Origin: Arsenicicoccus dermatophilus
GTDB taxonomy: Bacteria; Actinomycetota; Actinomycetes; Actinomycetales; Dermatophilaceae
Reading direction: 5' to 3'
Assembly: GCF_022568795.1 (NCBI RefSeq)
Contig: NZ_JAKZHU010000002.1
Coordinates: 186,001 to 250,000 of the forward strand
DNA length: 64,000 nucleotides
Part shown: positions 16,534 through 24,032 of the stretch, piece after piece
Numbering within the stretch: position 1 is the stretch's first letter
How the letters are laid out: each line of letters opens with the position of its first letter
Position numbers and translations under genes: made by a program
Notes under the pieces: model-generated
What the model was told of the DNA's origin: nothing
What the model saw: the letters and a program-made list of their open reading frames with translations, nothing else
The model's database searches: none

Positions 16534-17904
16534 ATGTCGATGCCAGCAGCCGGCCCGGCCCACCGACGTGTCGCGGGTCGTGTCGCGGCCCTGCTCGGGG
16601 CCCTCGTGGCCATCACCTCGGCCGGGTGCTCGGTCGAGCCACGGGGCGCCACCACGACGACCGGTGCCGGGTCCGGGCGCGCCGCCACGAACACCCCGAG
16701 CCCCACGAGCACCCCGAGCCCCACGCCCACCGTCGACGTGGTCGCCCAGGCGCGCACCCAGGCCGCGCAGCACGACTACGACGCCGCCATACGCACCCTC
16801 GCCGCAGCCACGACCCCGCAGGCCAGGGCCGAGCTCGCCCGGGTGCAGGCGCTCAAGGCCAAGGCCGTCCGCTGGCCCGACAACACCACCATCCCGCACC
16901 TGTTCTACCACTCGGCCGCGGTCGACCCGCGGCGCGCCTTCGCGGCGCCGGGCAGCGAGGCGGTCGGGTTCAGCCAGTACATGACCTCCGTCGGCGAGCT
17001 GCGCAAGCAGCTGGAGCAGATGCACGCCCGCGGCTGGGTCCTCGTCCACCCCCAGCGGATCGCCGCCCGGGGTGCCGACGGGATCATGCGGCCGCAGCCG
17101 ATCCTGCTCCCGCCGGGCAAGAAGCCCGTCGTCCTGTCCCTGGACGACCTGTCGTACTACGAGTACATGGTCGGCAAGGGCTTCGCGAACGTCCTGGTGG
17201 CCAAGCCGGACGGCCGGGTCGTCAACACCTACACCGACGTCGCGGGCAGGACCGTCGAGGGGTCCTTCGACTGCCCGCCGATCATCGACGACTTCGTGCG
17301 TGAGCACCCCGACTTCTCCTACCGCGGGGACAAGGGCTCGATCGCCATGACGGGCTACAACGGCGTCCTCGGCTATCGCACGAGCATCCGCACGTATGGC
17401 GACACGCCGGCGACCCGGGCCGCCCAGGCCGAGGCCACGGTCGTGGCCGCCGCCATGAAGCGCAACGGCTGGCAGTTCGCCTCGCACTCCTGGGGCCACA
17501 TCAACATGACCCGCAGCGACCTTGGCCGGATCAAGGCCGACGCCGCCCGGTGGGACGCCGAGGTGCGCCCGATCCTCGGGGACACGCCCCTGATGATCTA
17601 TCCCTTCGGTGCCGACATCGGCGACGCCAGCCCGTACTCGCCGGGCAACCCGAAGTTCGCGTTCCTCCACGGCACCGAGAAGTTCGACTACTTCTTCGGC
17701 GTGGACGGGACGACGCCGCACTGGGTGCAGCTGTCGGGGCAGGTCTTCCGCCAGTCGCGCGCCAACGTCGACGGCATCAGCCTGCAGCGAGCCCTGGACG
17801 GCAGGCGCACCGCGATCACGCAGTTCTTCGACGCACGGCCGACCATGGACCCGGCCCGCCCGCTCCCCGTCCCGTCGGTGGGTGGCCCCCGGGCCGGCGG
17901 CTGA
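16534..17904 (+). CDS. Polysaccharide deacetylase-family lipoprotein
   Basis: A 456-residue exported protein. ATG 16534 has CGGGGGAA upstream and opens a signal peptide ending in a lipobox (AITSAGC); the longer frame to 16390 lacks signals. A Thr/Ser/Pro-rich linker leads to a NodB-like domain with VVLSLDDLSYYEY (metal Asp region), FASHSWGHINM (HxxxH-type metal motif) and LMIYPFGADIGDA. The family removes N-acetyl or O-acetyl groups from surface glycans. It is convergent with the DUF2218 gene, with only 7 bp between. Confidence 0.85.
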   Translation: MSMPAAGPAHRRVAGRVAALLGALVAITSAGCSVEPRGATTTTGAGSGRAATNTPSPTSTPSPTPTVDVVAQARTQAAQHDYDAAIRTLAAATTPQARAELARVQALKAKAVRWPDNTTIPHLFYHSAAVDPRRAFAAPGSEAVGFSQYMTSVGELRKQLEQMHARGWVLVHPQRIAARGADGIMRPQPILLPPGKKPVVLSLDDLSYYEYMVGKGFANVLVAKPDGRVVNTYTDVAGRTVEGSFDCPPIIDDFVREHPDFSYRGDKGSIAMTGYNGVLGYRTSIRTYGDTPATRAAQAEATVVAAAMKRNGWQFASHSWGHINMTRSDLGRIKADAARWDAEVRPILGDTPLMIYPFGADIGDASPYSPGNPKFAFLHGTEKFDYFFGVDGTTPHWVQLSGQVFRQSRANVDGISLQRALDGRRTAITQFFDARPTMDPARPLPVPSVGGPRAGG

Positions 17905-17911
17905 CCCGGGC

Positions 17912-18250
17912 TCAGCTGCGGCGCAGGCGATCGATCGCGCGACGGAGGCGCCCGGTCGGGGCCGAGCCCTCCGGGACCCCGGACAGGTCCGGGTCCCAGG
18001 TGACGTGCAGCTGCGCGCGCTGCCCGAAGCGCTCCAGGTGTGCGGCCACCACGCGCGCGAACCCCGGGTCCTCCAGCCGGATCTCGAGGGCGCCCGGCGT
18101 CGGGGTCAGGAGCACCACACCCCCGTCGGCCATCGTCAGCCGGGTCGACCCGTCCGGGTCCTGCGTCGCGGTGCAGCGGGTCGCCCAGTGGCCGGCGAGC
18201 TGGCGGGCGTAACGCTCGGCGCGGTCGGTCGGCATACGGCCGGTGATCAT
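17912..18250 (-). CDS. DUF2218 domain protein
   Basis: A 112-residue protein that fits DUF2218 over its whole length (AERYARQLAGHWATRC, LEIRLEDPGFARVVAAHLER, FGQRAQLHVTWDPD). Some family members sit near iron or siderophore genes, but none is adjacent here. It is transcribed leftward, convergent with the deacetylase gene and divergent from xth. Function unknown. Confidence 0.8.
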   Translation of the reverse strand: MITGRMPTDRAERYARQLAGHWATRCTATQDPDGSTRLTMADGGVVLLTPTPGALEIRLEDPGFARVVAAHLERFGQRAQLHVTWDPDLSGVPEGSAPTGRLRRAIDRLRRS

Positions 18251-18291
18251 CTCGTCCCCTCGGTCCGGTCCACGCCAACCTATCCGTCCTG

Positions 18292-18329
18292 CTGCGGAGG
18301 AGCGGCTCGTCCGAGCCGCTCCTCCGCAG
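18292..18329. terminator. Perfect 18-bp hairpin between divergent genes
   Basis: CTGCGGAGGAGCGGCTCG (18292-18309) and its exact complement (18312-18329) enclose a 2-base loop. It lies between the DUF2218 gene and xth, which diverge, so a simple terminator role would have to act on transcripts entering from outside. It may insulate the xth promoter. Confidence 0.55.
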
Positions 18330-18335
18330 GGGCCT

Positions 18336-18341
18336 TAGGAT
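18336..18341 (+). promoter_or_regulatory. TAGGAT -10 hexamer for a leaderless xth transcript
   Basis: TAGGAT ends six bases before the GTG start, identical in spacing to the hexamer at selO. No Shine-Dalgarno sequence is present. Confidence 0.45.
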
Positions 18342-18347
18342 CGGCCG

Positions 18348-19277
18348 GTGCTGCGCGTCGCGACCTTCAACGTGAACGGGATCCGGGCCACCCGGCGTCG
18401 TGGGTTCGACGACTGGCTGGCCCGCCGCGAGTGCGACGTCGTCGCCCTGCAGGAGGTCCGCTGCCCGGTGCCGCTGCTGCCGGACGGCGTCTTCCACGAC
18501 TACCACCTGACGTATGACGCCGGCCGGCTGGCCGGGCGAAACGGCGTCGCCGTGCTCACCCGCGAGGCGCCCGCCGCGGTCCGCTCGTGGGGCGCCGGCG
18601 CGCTCGTCCGCGCTCCCGGCGACGCCCACGTCGAGCTTCGCGAGGAGGCCGAGCGGGGCCCGCTGGCCCGCGAGCTCAAGGCCTTCGCCCACGAGGGCCG
18701 TTATCTGGAGGTCGATCTCGCGGACCAGCCGCTCACCGTGGCCTCGCTCTACCTGCCCAAGGGCGGGCTGCCCGCCCACCTGCAGGTGCCCGGCAAGATG
18801 CGCGAGGAGCCCGACGGCGGCGCGAAGTACGAACGGAAGATGCGGTTCCTCAAGGGATTCGGTCGTCACCTGACCGCCGCGCGGCGGGCGGCCAAGGCGC
18901 AGGGCCGCGAGTTCCTCGTCATGGGCGACTTCAACATCGCCCACACCGAGCGGGACCTGAAGAACTGGCGCACCTCCAGGAGGTCCGAGGGCTTCCTGCC
19001 CGAGGAGCGGGAGTGGTTCGGGTCGATCCTGTCGCCGCGCTCGCTGGTCGACGTGGTGCGGCGGCTGCACCCGGACGAGCAGGGGCCCTACTCCTGGTGG
19101 AGCTGGATGGGCGGCGCCTTCGACCGGGACACCGGCTGGCGCATCGACTACCACCTGGCCTCGCCGGGTCTGGCGCGGACCGCGGTCGCCGGGGGCACCG
19201 ACCGGGAGCCCTCGGCCGAGGAGCGGCTCAGCGACCACGCGCCCGTCGTCGTGGACTACGACCTGACGACGCTCTGA
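18348..19277 (+). CDS. xth: Exodeoxyribonuclease III
   Basis: A 309-residue EEP-family nuclease that cuts abasic sites and removes 3' blocks in base excision repair. Catalytic motifs are all present: VATFNVNGIR (Asn), DVVALQEVRC (metal Glu), SLYLPKGG, VMGDFNIAHTERD (Asp/Asn), WRIDYHLAS and the terminal LSDHAPVVVD (Asp-His pair). Start is GTG 18348 with a leaderless promoter. It is monocistronic. Confidence 0.95.
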   Translation: MLRVATFNVNGIRATRRRGFDDWLARRECDVVALQEVRCPVPLLPDGVFHDYHLTYDAGRLAGRNGVAVLTREAPAAVRSWGAGALVRAPGDAHVELREEAERGPLARELKAFAHEGRYLEVDLADQPLTVASLYLPKGGLPAHLQVPGKMREEPDGGAKYERKMRFLKGFGRHLTAARRAAKAQGREFLVMGDFNIAHTERDLKNWRTSRRSEGFLPEEREWFGSILSPRSLVDVVRRLHPDEQGPYSWWSWMGGAFDRDTGWRIDYHLASPGLARTAVAGGTDREPSAEERLSDHAPVVVDYDLTTL

Positions 19278-19443
19278 GCACGCGGCCCCACCCCGCCGCG
19301 GTCTCACCGCGCCTCCCCGTCACGAGCGCCGCGGAGCGGACTGCCACGACCTGGTGGTGACGCGTTCAGACCGGTGACACCGGAGCGTCACGCGGCAGGA
19401 GCATGGTCGAGCCCGATCCCGACCCGCGCCCCGAGGAGCCCCC

Positions 19444-21096
19444 GTGAAGTCCGCCCTGTCCCTCGTCACCGCCGTCGGTGCGGTGCTCGCCACCTCGCTG
19501 ACCGCCACCTCCTCGGCGGCGACCGTGCAGCCCACGGACCGGCCGGCCCCGCAGGCGGCCCGGTCCGGCGCCTCGACCGTTGCCTCGACCGACGCCCCGT
19601 CCGGCGTGGCCCGCGGGCTCGCCCGACAGCCGATGAACGAGCAGGTCCTGTGGCGGGAGAGCTTCGACGGGCAGGCGAGCCCCACCGGCTTCACCCACCG
19701 CGCGCCGCGCGGCTGGACGATCGCGAGCAGCGGCTTCACCACCGGCGAGCAGCGCTGGGCCGGCTGGGCGTTCACGAACGTGCGCGACTGGACCTGGGCC
19801 GTGGGGACCGAGCGGCGGCACTGGTTCACCGGCGCCCACGACACCGTCGCCGTGGTGGAGAGCAAGCACCAGCGCCTCGCTGCGCGCGACCACCTGACCA
19901 CCACCCTGACGTCCCCGCCCGTGCAGGTCGCCGGGCAGCGCGACCTTGCCCTGCGCTTCGACTCGCACTACGCGCAGGGCAAGGCTCCGCAGAGCGCCTA
20001 CGTCACGGTGAGCTTCGACGGTGGTGCCCCCCAGCGCCTGCTCACCCTGGACGAGGACCGGCTCAGCGCCCACGAGGACCTGACCGTCACGGTGCCCCGC
20101 GGCGCCCGCACCGCCCGCTTCGGCTGGACCTACGACCAGGGCCGCAACGACCTGTGGTGGGCGGTCGACAATGTCGCGCTGGTGCAGGCACCCCAGCCGG
20201 TCCAGGGCGCGCCGATCGCGACCTTCGACGTGCTCAGCGACATCCACGCCCCCCGCGGGAACGCGAAGTACGCCAAGGCGATCCGGCTGCTCACCTCCCA
20301 GCCCGACAAGGCCGGCGCCCTGCTGCTCGACGGCGACGTGGTCGAGCTGGGCAAGGCCGAGGACTACGCCTCCGCCACCCAGATGCTCACGGCCACGCCG
20401 CACCCCTCCGGCAGGGTCCTCATGGGCTCCGGCAACCACGAGTTCCTCGGCAAGGAGGGCTTCGCGGCCTACCAGAAGCGCTTCCTGGCCCTGGCCGGTC
20501 GCTCCGTGCCGTGGGGCGAGGTCACCGTCAACGGCGTTCCGGCGCTGTCCTTCTCGACGGAGTACTACAGCGACGTCGACCGGGAGGGCAAGGAGCCCTA
20601 CGTCACCCTCGGCCGGCAGCAGCTCGCCTGGCTGGAGTCCCGCCTCGCGACATACGCCCGGCGCGGCACCCCCGTCGTCCTGATGAACCACCACCCGCTG
20701 CCGCAGTCGGTGTCCTTCACCCACTCCGCCTGGTACGGCAACGACTTCGCCGACCTGGAGGCGGTCGACGCCGTCATCGCGAAGTACCCGAACGTGATCT
20801 ACCTGTCCGGGCACACCCACGCCTGGCTGGGGCTGAACGACTGGTGGGGTCGCTACCGCGTCGACGGGTCCGGCAACCCGGACGGCTTCCCCGCGGTCAA
20901 CACCGGCGCGGTCCTCAACGCGGGCGTCCCGGACGACGACCACGACGAAGCCACCCTGCCCGGCGAGCACACGACGGGTCTGCGGCTCAAGGTCTTCCGC
21001 GACCGGGTGCGGGTCGAGGCCTGGGACGTGGAGGCCGGGACCGTGATGAAGCACCAGGACTTCCCCGTGACGCGGGCCTTCGCGCAGGGCCGCTGA
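19444..21096 (+). CDS. Secreted metallophosphoesterase with N-terminal jelly-roll domain
   Basis: A 550-residue protein with a cleavable signal peptide (MKSALSLVTAVGAVLATSLT, cut after Ala-rich SSAA). Residues ~60-250 form a concanavalin-like region (VLWRESFDG; LALRFDSHY; WWAVDNVALV). The calcineurin-like domain follows with every metal motif: FDVLSDIHAP (DxH), LLLDGDVVELGK (GD), MGSGNHEFLG (GNHE), VVLMNHHPLP and YLSGHTHAWLG (GHTH). It is exported and probably hydrolyses an extracellular phosphate or pyrophosphate ester. GTG 19444 follows a GAGGAGCC site, and a hairpin at 21122-21164 ends the unit. Confidence 0.88.
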   Translation: MKSALSLVTAVGAVLATSLTATSSAATVQPTDRPAPQAARSGASTVASTDAPSGVARGLARQPMNEQVLWRESFDGQASPTGFTHRAPRGWTIASSGFTTGEQRWAGWAFTNVRDWTWAVGTERRHWFTGAHDTVAVVESKHQRLAARDHLTTTLTSPPVQVAGQRDLALRFDSHYAQGKAPQSAYVTVSFDGGAPQRLLTLDEDRLSAHEDLTVTVPRGARTARFGWTYDQGRNDLWWAVDNVALVQAPQPVQGAPIATFDVLSDIHAPRGNAKYAKAIRLLTSQPDKAGALLLDGDVVELGKAEDYASATQMLTATPHPSGRVLMGSGNHEFLGKEGFAAYQKRFLALAGRSVPWGEVTVNGVPALSFSTEYYSDVDREGKEPYVTLGRQQLAWLESRLATYARRGTPVVLMNHHPLPQSVSFTHSAWYGNDFADLEAVDAVIAKYPNVIYLSGHTHAWLGLNDWWGRYRVDGSGNPDGFPAVNTGAVLNAGVPDDDHDEATLPGEHTTGLRLKVFRDRVRVEAWDVEAGTVMKHQDFPVTRAFAQGR

Positions 21097-21121
21097 GTCC
21101 CCGGACCCGCACCACCGGCCT

Positions 21122-21164
21122 GGGGTATGCCGACCGGGCCCGACGCGCCTTCCCGGCATACCCC
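21122..21164 (+). terminator. Terminator after the metallophosphoesterase gene
   Basis: GGGGTATGCCG (21122-21132) pairs perfectly with CGGCATACCCC (21154-21164). Confidence 0.65.
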
Positions 21165-21169
21165 TGCTC

Positions 21170-21609
21170 GTGGCCCCGACCTGCTGGACCGGACCGCATG
21201 ACCCCGAGGCATCGCCCGCCGTCGAGATCGAGGTCGGCGGCCGCAGCGTCCGCGTCAGCGACCCCGACCGCGTCTGCTTCCCCGAGATCGGCGCCACCAG
21301 GCGCGATCTCGTGGACTGCTACCCCGCCGTGGGGGACGGGATCGTGCGCGCGCGGCGGGACCGGCCGGGCATGGTGCACCGCTATCCCGACGGTCTGGCG
21401 GGGGAGAAGGTTCACCAGAAGGCCCTCCCGGAGGGGGCACCGGACCGGGTCGAGACGGTGCCGGTCTGGTTCCCGCGGTTCCGGCGGACGGTGCGCGAGC
21501 TGCTCGACGAGCTGTCGATCACGGGTCGTCCCTAGACCTCCGGCGGCAGCGGGCTGCACGTCTACGTCCGGGTGCGGCCCGCCCACGAGCACGCCGACAT
21601 CGGTGCGTG
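21170..21609 (+). pseudogene. Decayed LigD-type primase/polymerase domain
   Basis: The reading frame clearly derives from the NHEJ polymerase domain of LigD: EIEVGGRSVRVSDPDRVCFP, then GEKVHQKALPEGAPDRVETV and WFPRFRR. It jumps directly to TVRELLDELSITGRP, omitting the roughly 60-70 residues that normally lie between and include part of the catalytic core. A TAG at 21533-21535 then interrupts the frame. Beyond it the same frame continues as TSGGSGLHVYVRVRP, a conserved strand, and ends at TGA 21607-21609. The C-terminal third of the domain is missing. It is not functional as a polymerase. Confidence 0.8.
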
Positions 21610-21751
21610 ACCATGTGCCTACCCACCGATCGGTGCATACCGTGGGTGCAGGGGTGGGAACCATCCGTCAGATGATCTAGATTTAATCCTGTTAATTCTG
21701 TGCCCATACCGCCCGGCTGGACCGGACGGCCCGGAGGAGGTGCTGTCCTCG

Positions 21752-22687
21752 GTGGACTCCCCGTCGCCCCGGGAGGACCTCGCCTCCCCGGCGTCCCACC
21801 CTGATCCCCGGCGCGAGCGAGACCTGTGGTGGCGCCAGCTGCGCCTCGTCGGCGTGGGACTGCCGGCGCTGTTCATCGTGGTGCTGCAGGCCGCCCGCCC
21901 GCTGGTCTTCGACCGGCTGTGGCCCGTGCGCTCCGACCAGATCGTCAGCGGCCTGACCGCGGTCGCGGCGATCGCCTTCGGGCTGATGATGTTCACGCTC
22001 ATCGACCAGCTGGTGGAGGACGACCGCTACCGCTCCACCGTCGCCGAGCGCGACCGCATCGCCCGCGAGCTGCACGACTCGCTCGCCCAGGTGCTCGGCG
22101 CCACCAACCTGCGCCTGCAGGCGCTCGCCTACCAGCCGGCCGTCCACTCCGACCAGGGTCTCCAGGAGGAGCTGACCGACATCGCGAGCGGCTGCCAGGA
22201 GGCCTACCGCGACGTGCGCGAGGCGATCCTCGGGCTGCGGGAGGGCCCGCGCGGTCAGCACACCCTCCTCGAGGGCTTGCGGACGTATGCCGAGAAGTAC
22301 AGCCGCCAGTCCGGGATCCAGACCGACGTGGTGGCCCGCCTCGACGGCGAGCCCGTCCTCACCCCGCACCGGGAGGTCCAGGTCATCCGGATCGTCCAGG
22401 AGGCGCTGACCAACGCCCGCAAGCACTCGGGCGCCCGCCACGCGCGGATCACGGTGAGCGAGGACGGCGACTGGACGCGCTTCCTCGTCGAGGACGACGG
22501 GCAGGGCTTCGTGCCCGAGTCGTCGCGTGGCGGCGAGGGGTTCGGGCTGCACTCGATGCGCGAGCGGGCCGAGCTCGTCGGGGGTCGCCTGGACGTCAGC
22601 TCCGGGCCCGGCCTGGGGACTCGTGTCGTCGTCGAGGTGCCGCGTGGCTCTCGGGGCCCCCGACTGCAGGCGATGATGTCCGGATGA
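21752..22687 (+). CDS. NarL-type sensor histidine kinase
   Basis: A 311-residue kinase with two N-terminal TM helices (VGVGLPALFIVVLQAA; VSGLTAVAAIAFGLMMFTLI) and almost no extracytoplasmic domain. A HisKA_3 dimerisation/phosphoacceptor box follows (ERDRIARELHDSLAQVLG, His near residue 108), then a HATPase_c domain (IVQEALTNARKHS, VEDDGQGFVP, GFGLHSMRERA). GTG 21752 has GGAGGAGG 11 bases upstream; GTG 21740 is directly against that site and less likely. Its stop overlaps the regulator start. Signal unknown; its position before nrfHA suggests nitrate/nitrite or anaerobic respiration. Confidence 0.88.
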   Translation: MDSPSPREDLASPASHPDPRRERDLWWRQLRLVGVGLPALFIVVLQAARPLVFDRLWPVRSDQIVSGLTAVAAIAFGLMMFTLIDQLVEDDRYRSTVAERDRIARELHDSLAQVLGATNLRLQALAYQPAVHSDQGLQEELTDIASGCQEAYRDVREAILGLREGPRGQHTLLEGLRTYAEKYSRQSGIQTDVVARLDGEPVLTPHREVQVIRIVQEALTNARKHSGARHARITVSEDGDWTRFLVEDDGQGFVPESSRGGEGFGLHSMRERAELVGGRLDVSSGPGLGTRVVVEVPRGSRGPRLQAMMSG

Positions 22688-23382
22688 CGACCCCCGCGCC
22701 CGAGGCCGCCGCTCCCGTCCGGGTGCTGCTCGTCGACGACACCGCTCTGTTCCGCCGCGCCATCGCCGCCCTGGTCGACCAGCAGCCCGACCTCACCGTC
22801 GTCGGTCAGGCCGACGACGGGCTGCGCGGCGTGGAGCTCGCCCGCGAGCTGCTCCCCGACGTGGTCCTGATGGACATGGAGATGCCGGTCATGACGGGCC
22901 TGGAGGCCGCCGGCCTCATCCTCGACCAGCTCCCCACGGTCAAGGTGGTGATGCTGACCGTCTGCGACGACGACGAGCGGCTGCTCGGGGCGATCCGGAT
23001 GGGCGTGCACGGCTACCTGCTCAAGGACCTCCACCCCGAGGACCTGTTCTCGATGCTGCGGGCCGCGGCGCGCGACGAGACCCCGGTGTCCCCGCAGCTG
23101 GTTGGTCGCCTGCTGGCCGAGCTGCGCGGTGGTTCCCGGCACACGACCGCATCTGCGTCCCGCCAGGAGGAGCAGCCGCACCTGTCCGCCCGGGAGATGG
23201 AGATCCTGCGGCACGTGGCGGCCGGCCTGTCCAACCGCGAGATCGCCCGCACGCTGGTCATCACCGAGGGCACGGTCAAGAACCACGTGCACAACGCCCT
23301 GCACAAGCTGGGGCTGGAGTCCCGGGTCCAGGCGGCGGCCTACATGGTCCGCTCGGGGTATGCCGCCCCCCGGCCCGACTGA
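22684..23382 (+). CDS. NarL/FixJ-family response regulator
   Basis: A 232-residue regulator. The receiver domain has the acidic pair (VLLVDDT), phosphoacceptor Asp (VVLMDMEMPVM) and Lys (YLLKDLHP). The C-terminal LuxR HTH is LSAREMEILRHVAAGLSNRE plus ITEGTVKNHVHNALHKLG. It overlaps the kinase gene by four bases. The next gene, nrfH, starts 149 bp downstream, after a region with a NarL-like heptamer, so nrfHA is the most likely target. Confidence 0.92.
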   Translation: MTTPAPEAAAPVRVLLVDDTALFRRAIAALVDQQPDLTVVGQADDGLRGVELARELLPDVVLMDMEMPVMTGLEAAGLILDQLPTVKVVMLTVCDDDERLLGAIRMGVHGYLLKDLHPEDLFSMLRAAARDETPVSPQLVGRLLAELRGGSRHTTASASRQEEQPHLSAREMEILRHVAAGLSNREIARTLVITEGTVKNHVHNALHKLGLESRVQAAAYMVRSGYAAPRPD

Positions 23383-23436
23383 CGCCGGACCGGCGCGAGG
23401 GATACAGCGCCGACCGTGGGGGGTGTACCCCGGATC

Positions 23437-23457
23437 TACCCATCGACGGATGGTCCC
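23437..23457. promoter_or_regulatory. Candidate NarL-type site upstream of nrfH
   Basis: TACCCAT (23437-23443) equals the NarL heptamer consensus TACYYMT. It overlaps the inverted repeat CCATC-GACG-GATGG, which sits about 90 bp before the nrfH start. The gene immediately upstream encodes a NarL-family regulator. The assignment is inference. Confidence 0.35.
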
Positions 23458-23531
23458 GGTCGTGCTCCTGGGCGCAGCATGAGTGCGATGGATCAGTCGA
23501 CTGGACCGGTCCGCGTGCCTGAAGGACGGTG

Positions 23532-24029
23532 ATGAGCGTGGCCGGCACGGACGGCTCGCGCCTCGGGTGGCTCCGGTCGCCCTGGGGACTCTTCTCCGTC
23601 TTCCTCGCCCTGGGCATCGGCACGCTCTTCGGCGTCGTCCTGTTCACCTTCGGCTACGCCAACGGCGCGTCGTACTTCTCGTCGGACCCCAAGGCCTGCG
23701 TGAACTGCCACGTCATGAACACCGAGTACAACGCCTGGACCAAGTCGAGCCACGGCAAGGTGGCGACCTGCAACGACTGCCACACCCCGCACGACCTGGT
23801 CGGCAAGTACCTCACGAAGGCCGAGCACGGGTGGAACCACTCGCTCGCCTTCACCACCGGGGACTTCCCGCAGAACATCCAGATCAAGAGCCGCAGCCTG
23901 GCCACGGTCGAGGAGAACTGCCTGCGCTGCCACCAGCAGCTCGTGTCCGGGATCGAGCACACCAAGCCAGTCGGCCAAAGAATCTCCTGCGTGCAGTGTC
24001 ACGCCGACGTCGGGCACCGAAGGGGCTGA
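23532..24029 (+). CDS. nrfH: Cytochrome c nitrite reductase small subunit NrfH
   Basis: A 165-residue NapC/NirT-family membrane quinol dehydrogenase that passes electrons from menaquinol to NrfA. A single N-terminal TM helix (WGLFSVFLALGIGTLFGVVL) precedes four heme c sites: ACVNCHVM, CNDCH, CLRCH and CVQCH. Length and heme count match NrfH. ATG 23532 (or GTG 23529) follows GAAGGA. It is co-transcribed with nrfA, three bases apart. Confidence 0.95.
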   Translation: MSVAGTDGSRLGWLRSPWGLFSVFLALGIGTLFGVVLFTFGYANGASYFSSDPKACVNCHVMNTEYNAWTKSSHGKVATCNDCHTPHDLVGKYLTKAEHGWNHSLAFTTGDFPQNIQIKSRSLATVEENCLRCHQQLVSGIEHTKPVGQRISCVQCHADVGHRRG

Positions 24030-24032
24030 ACG

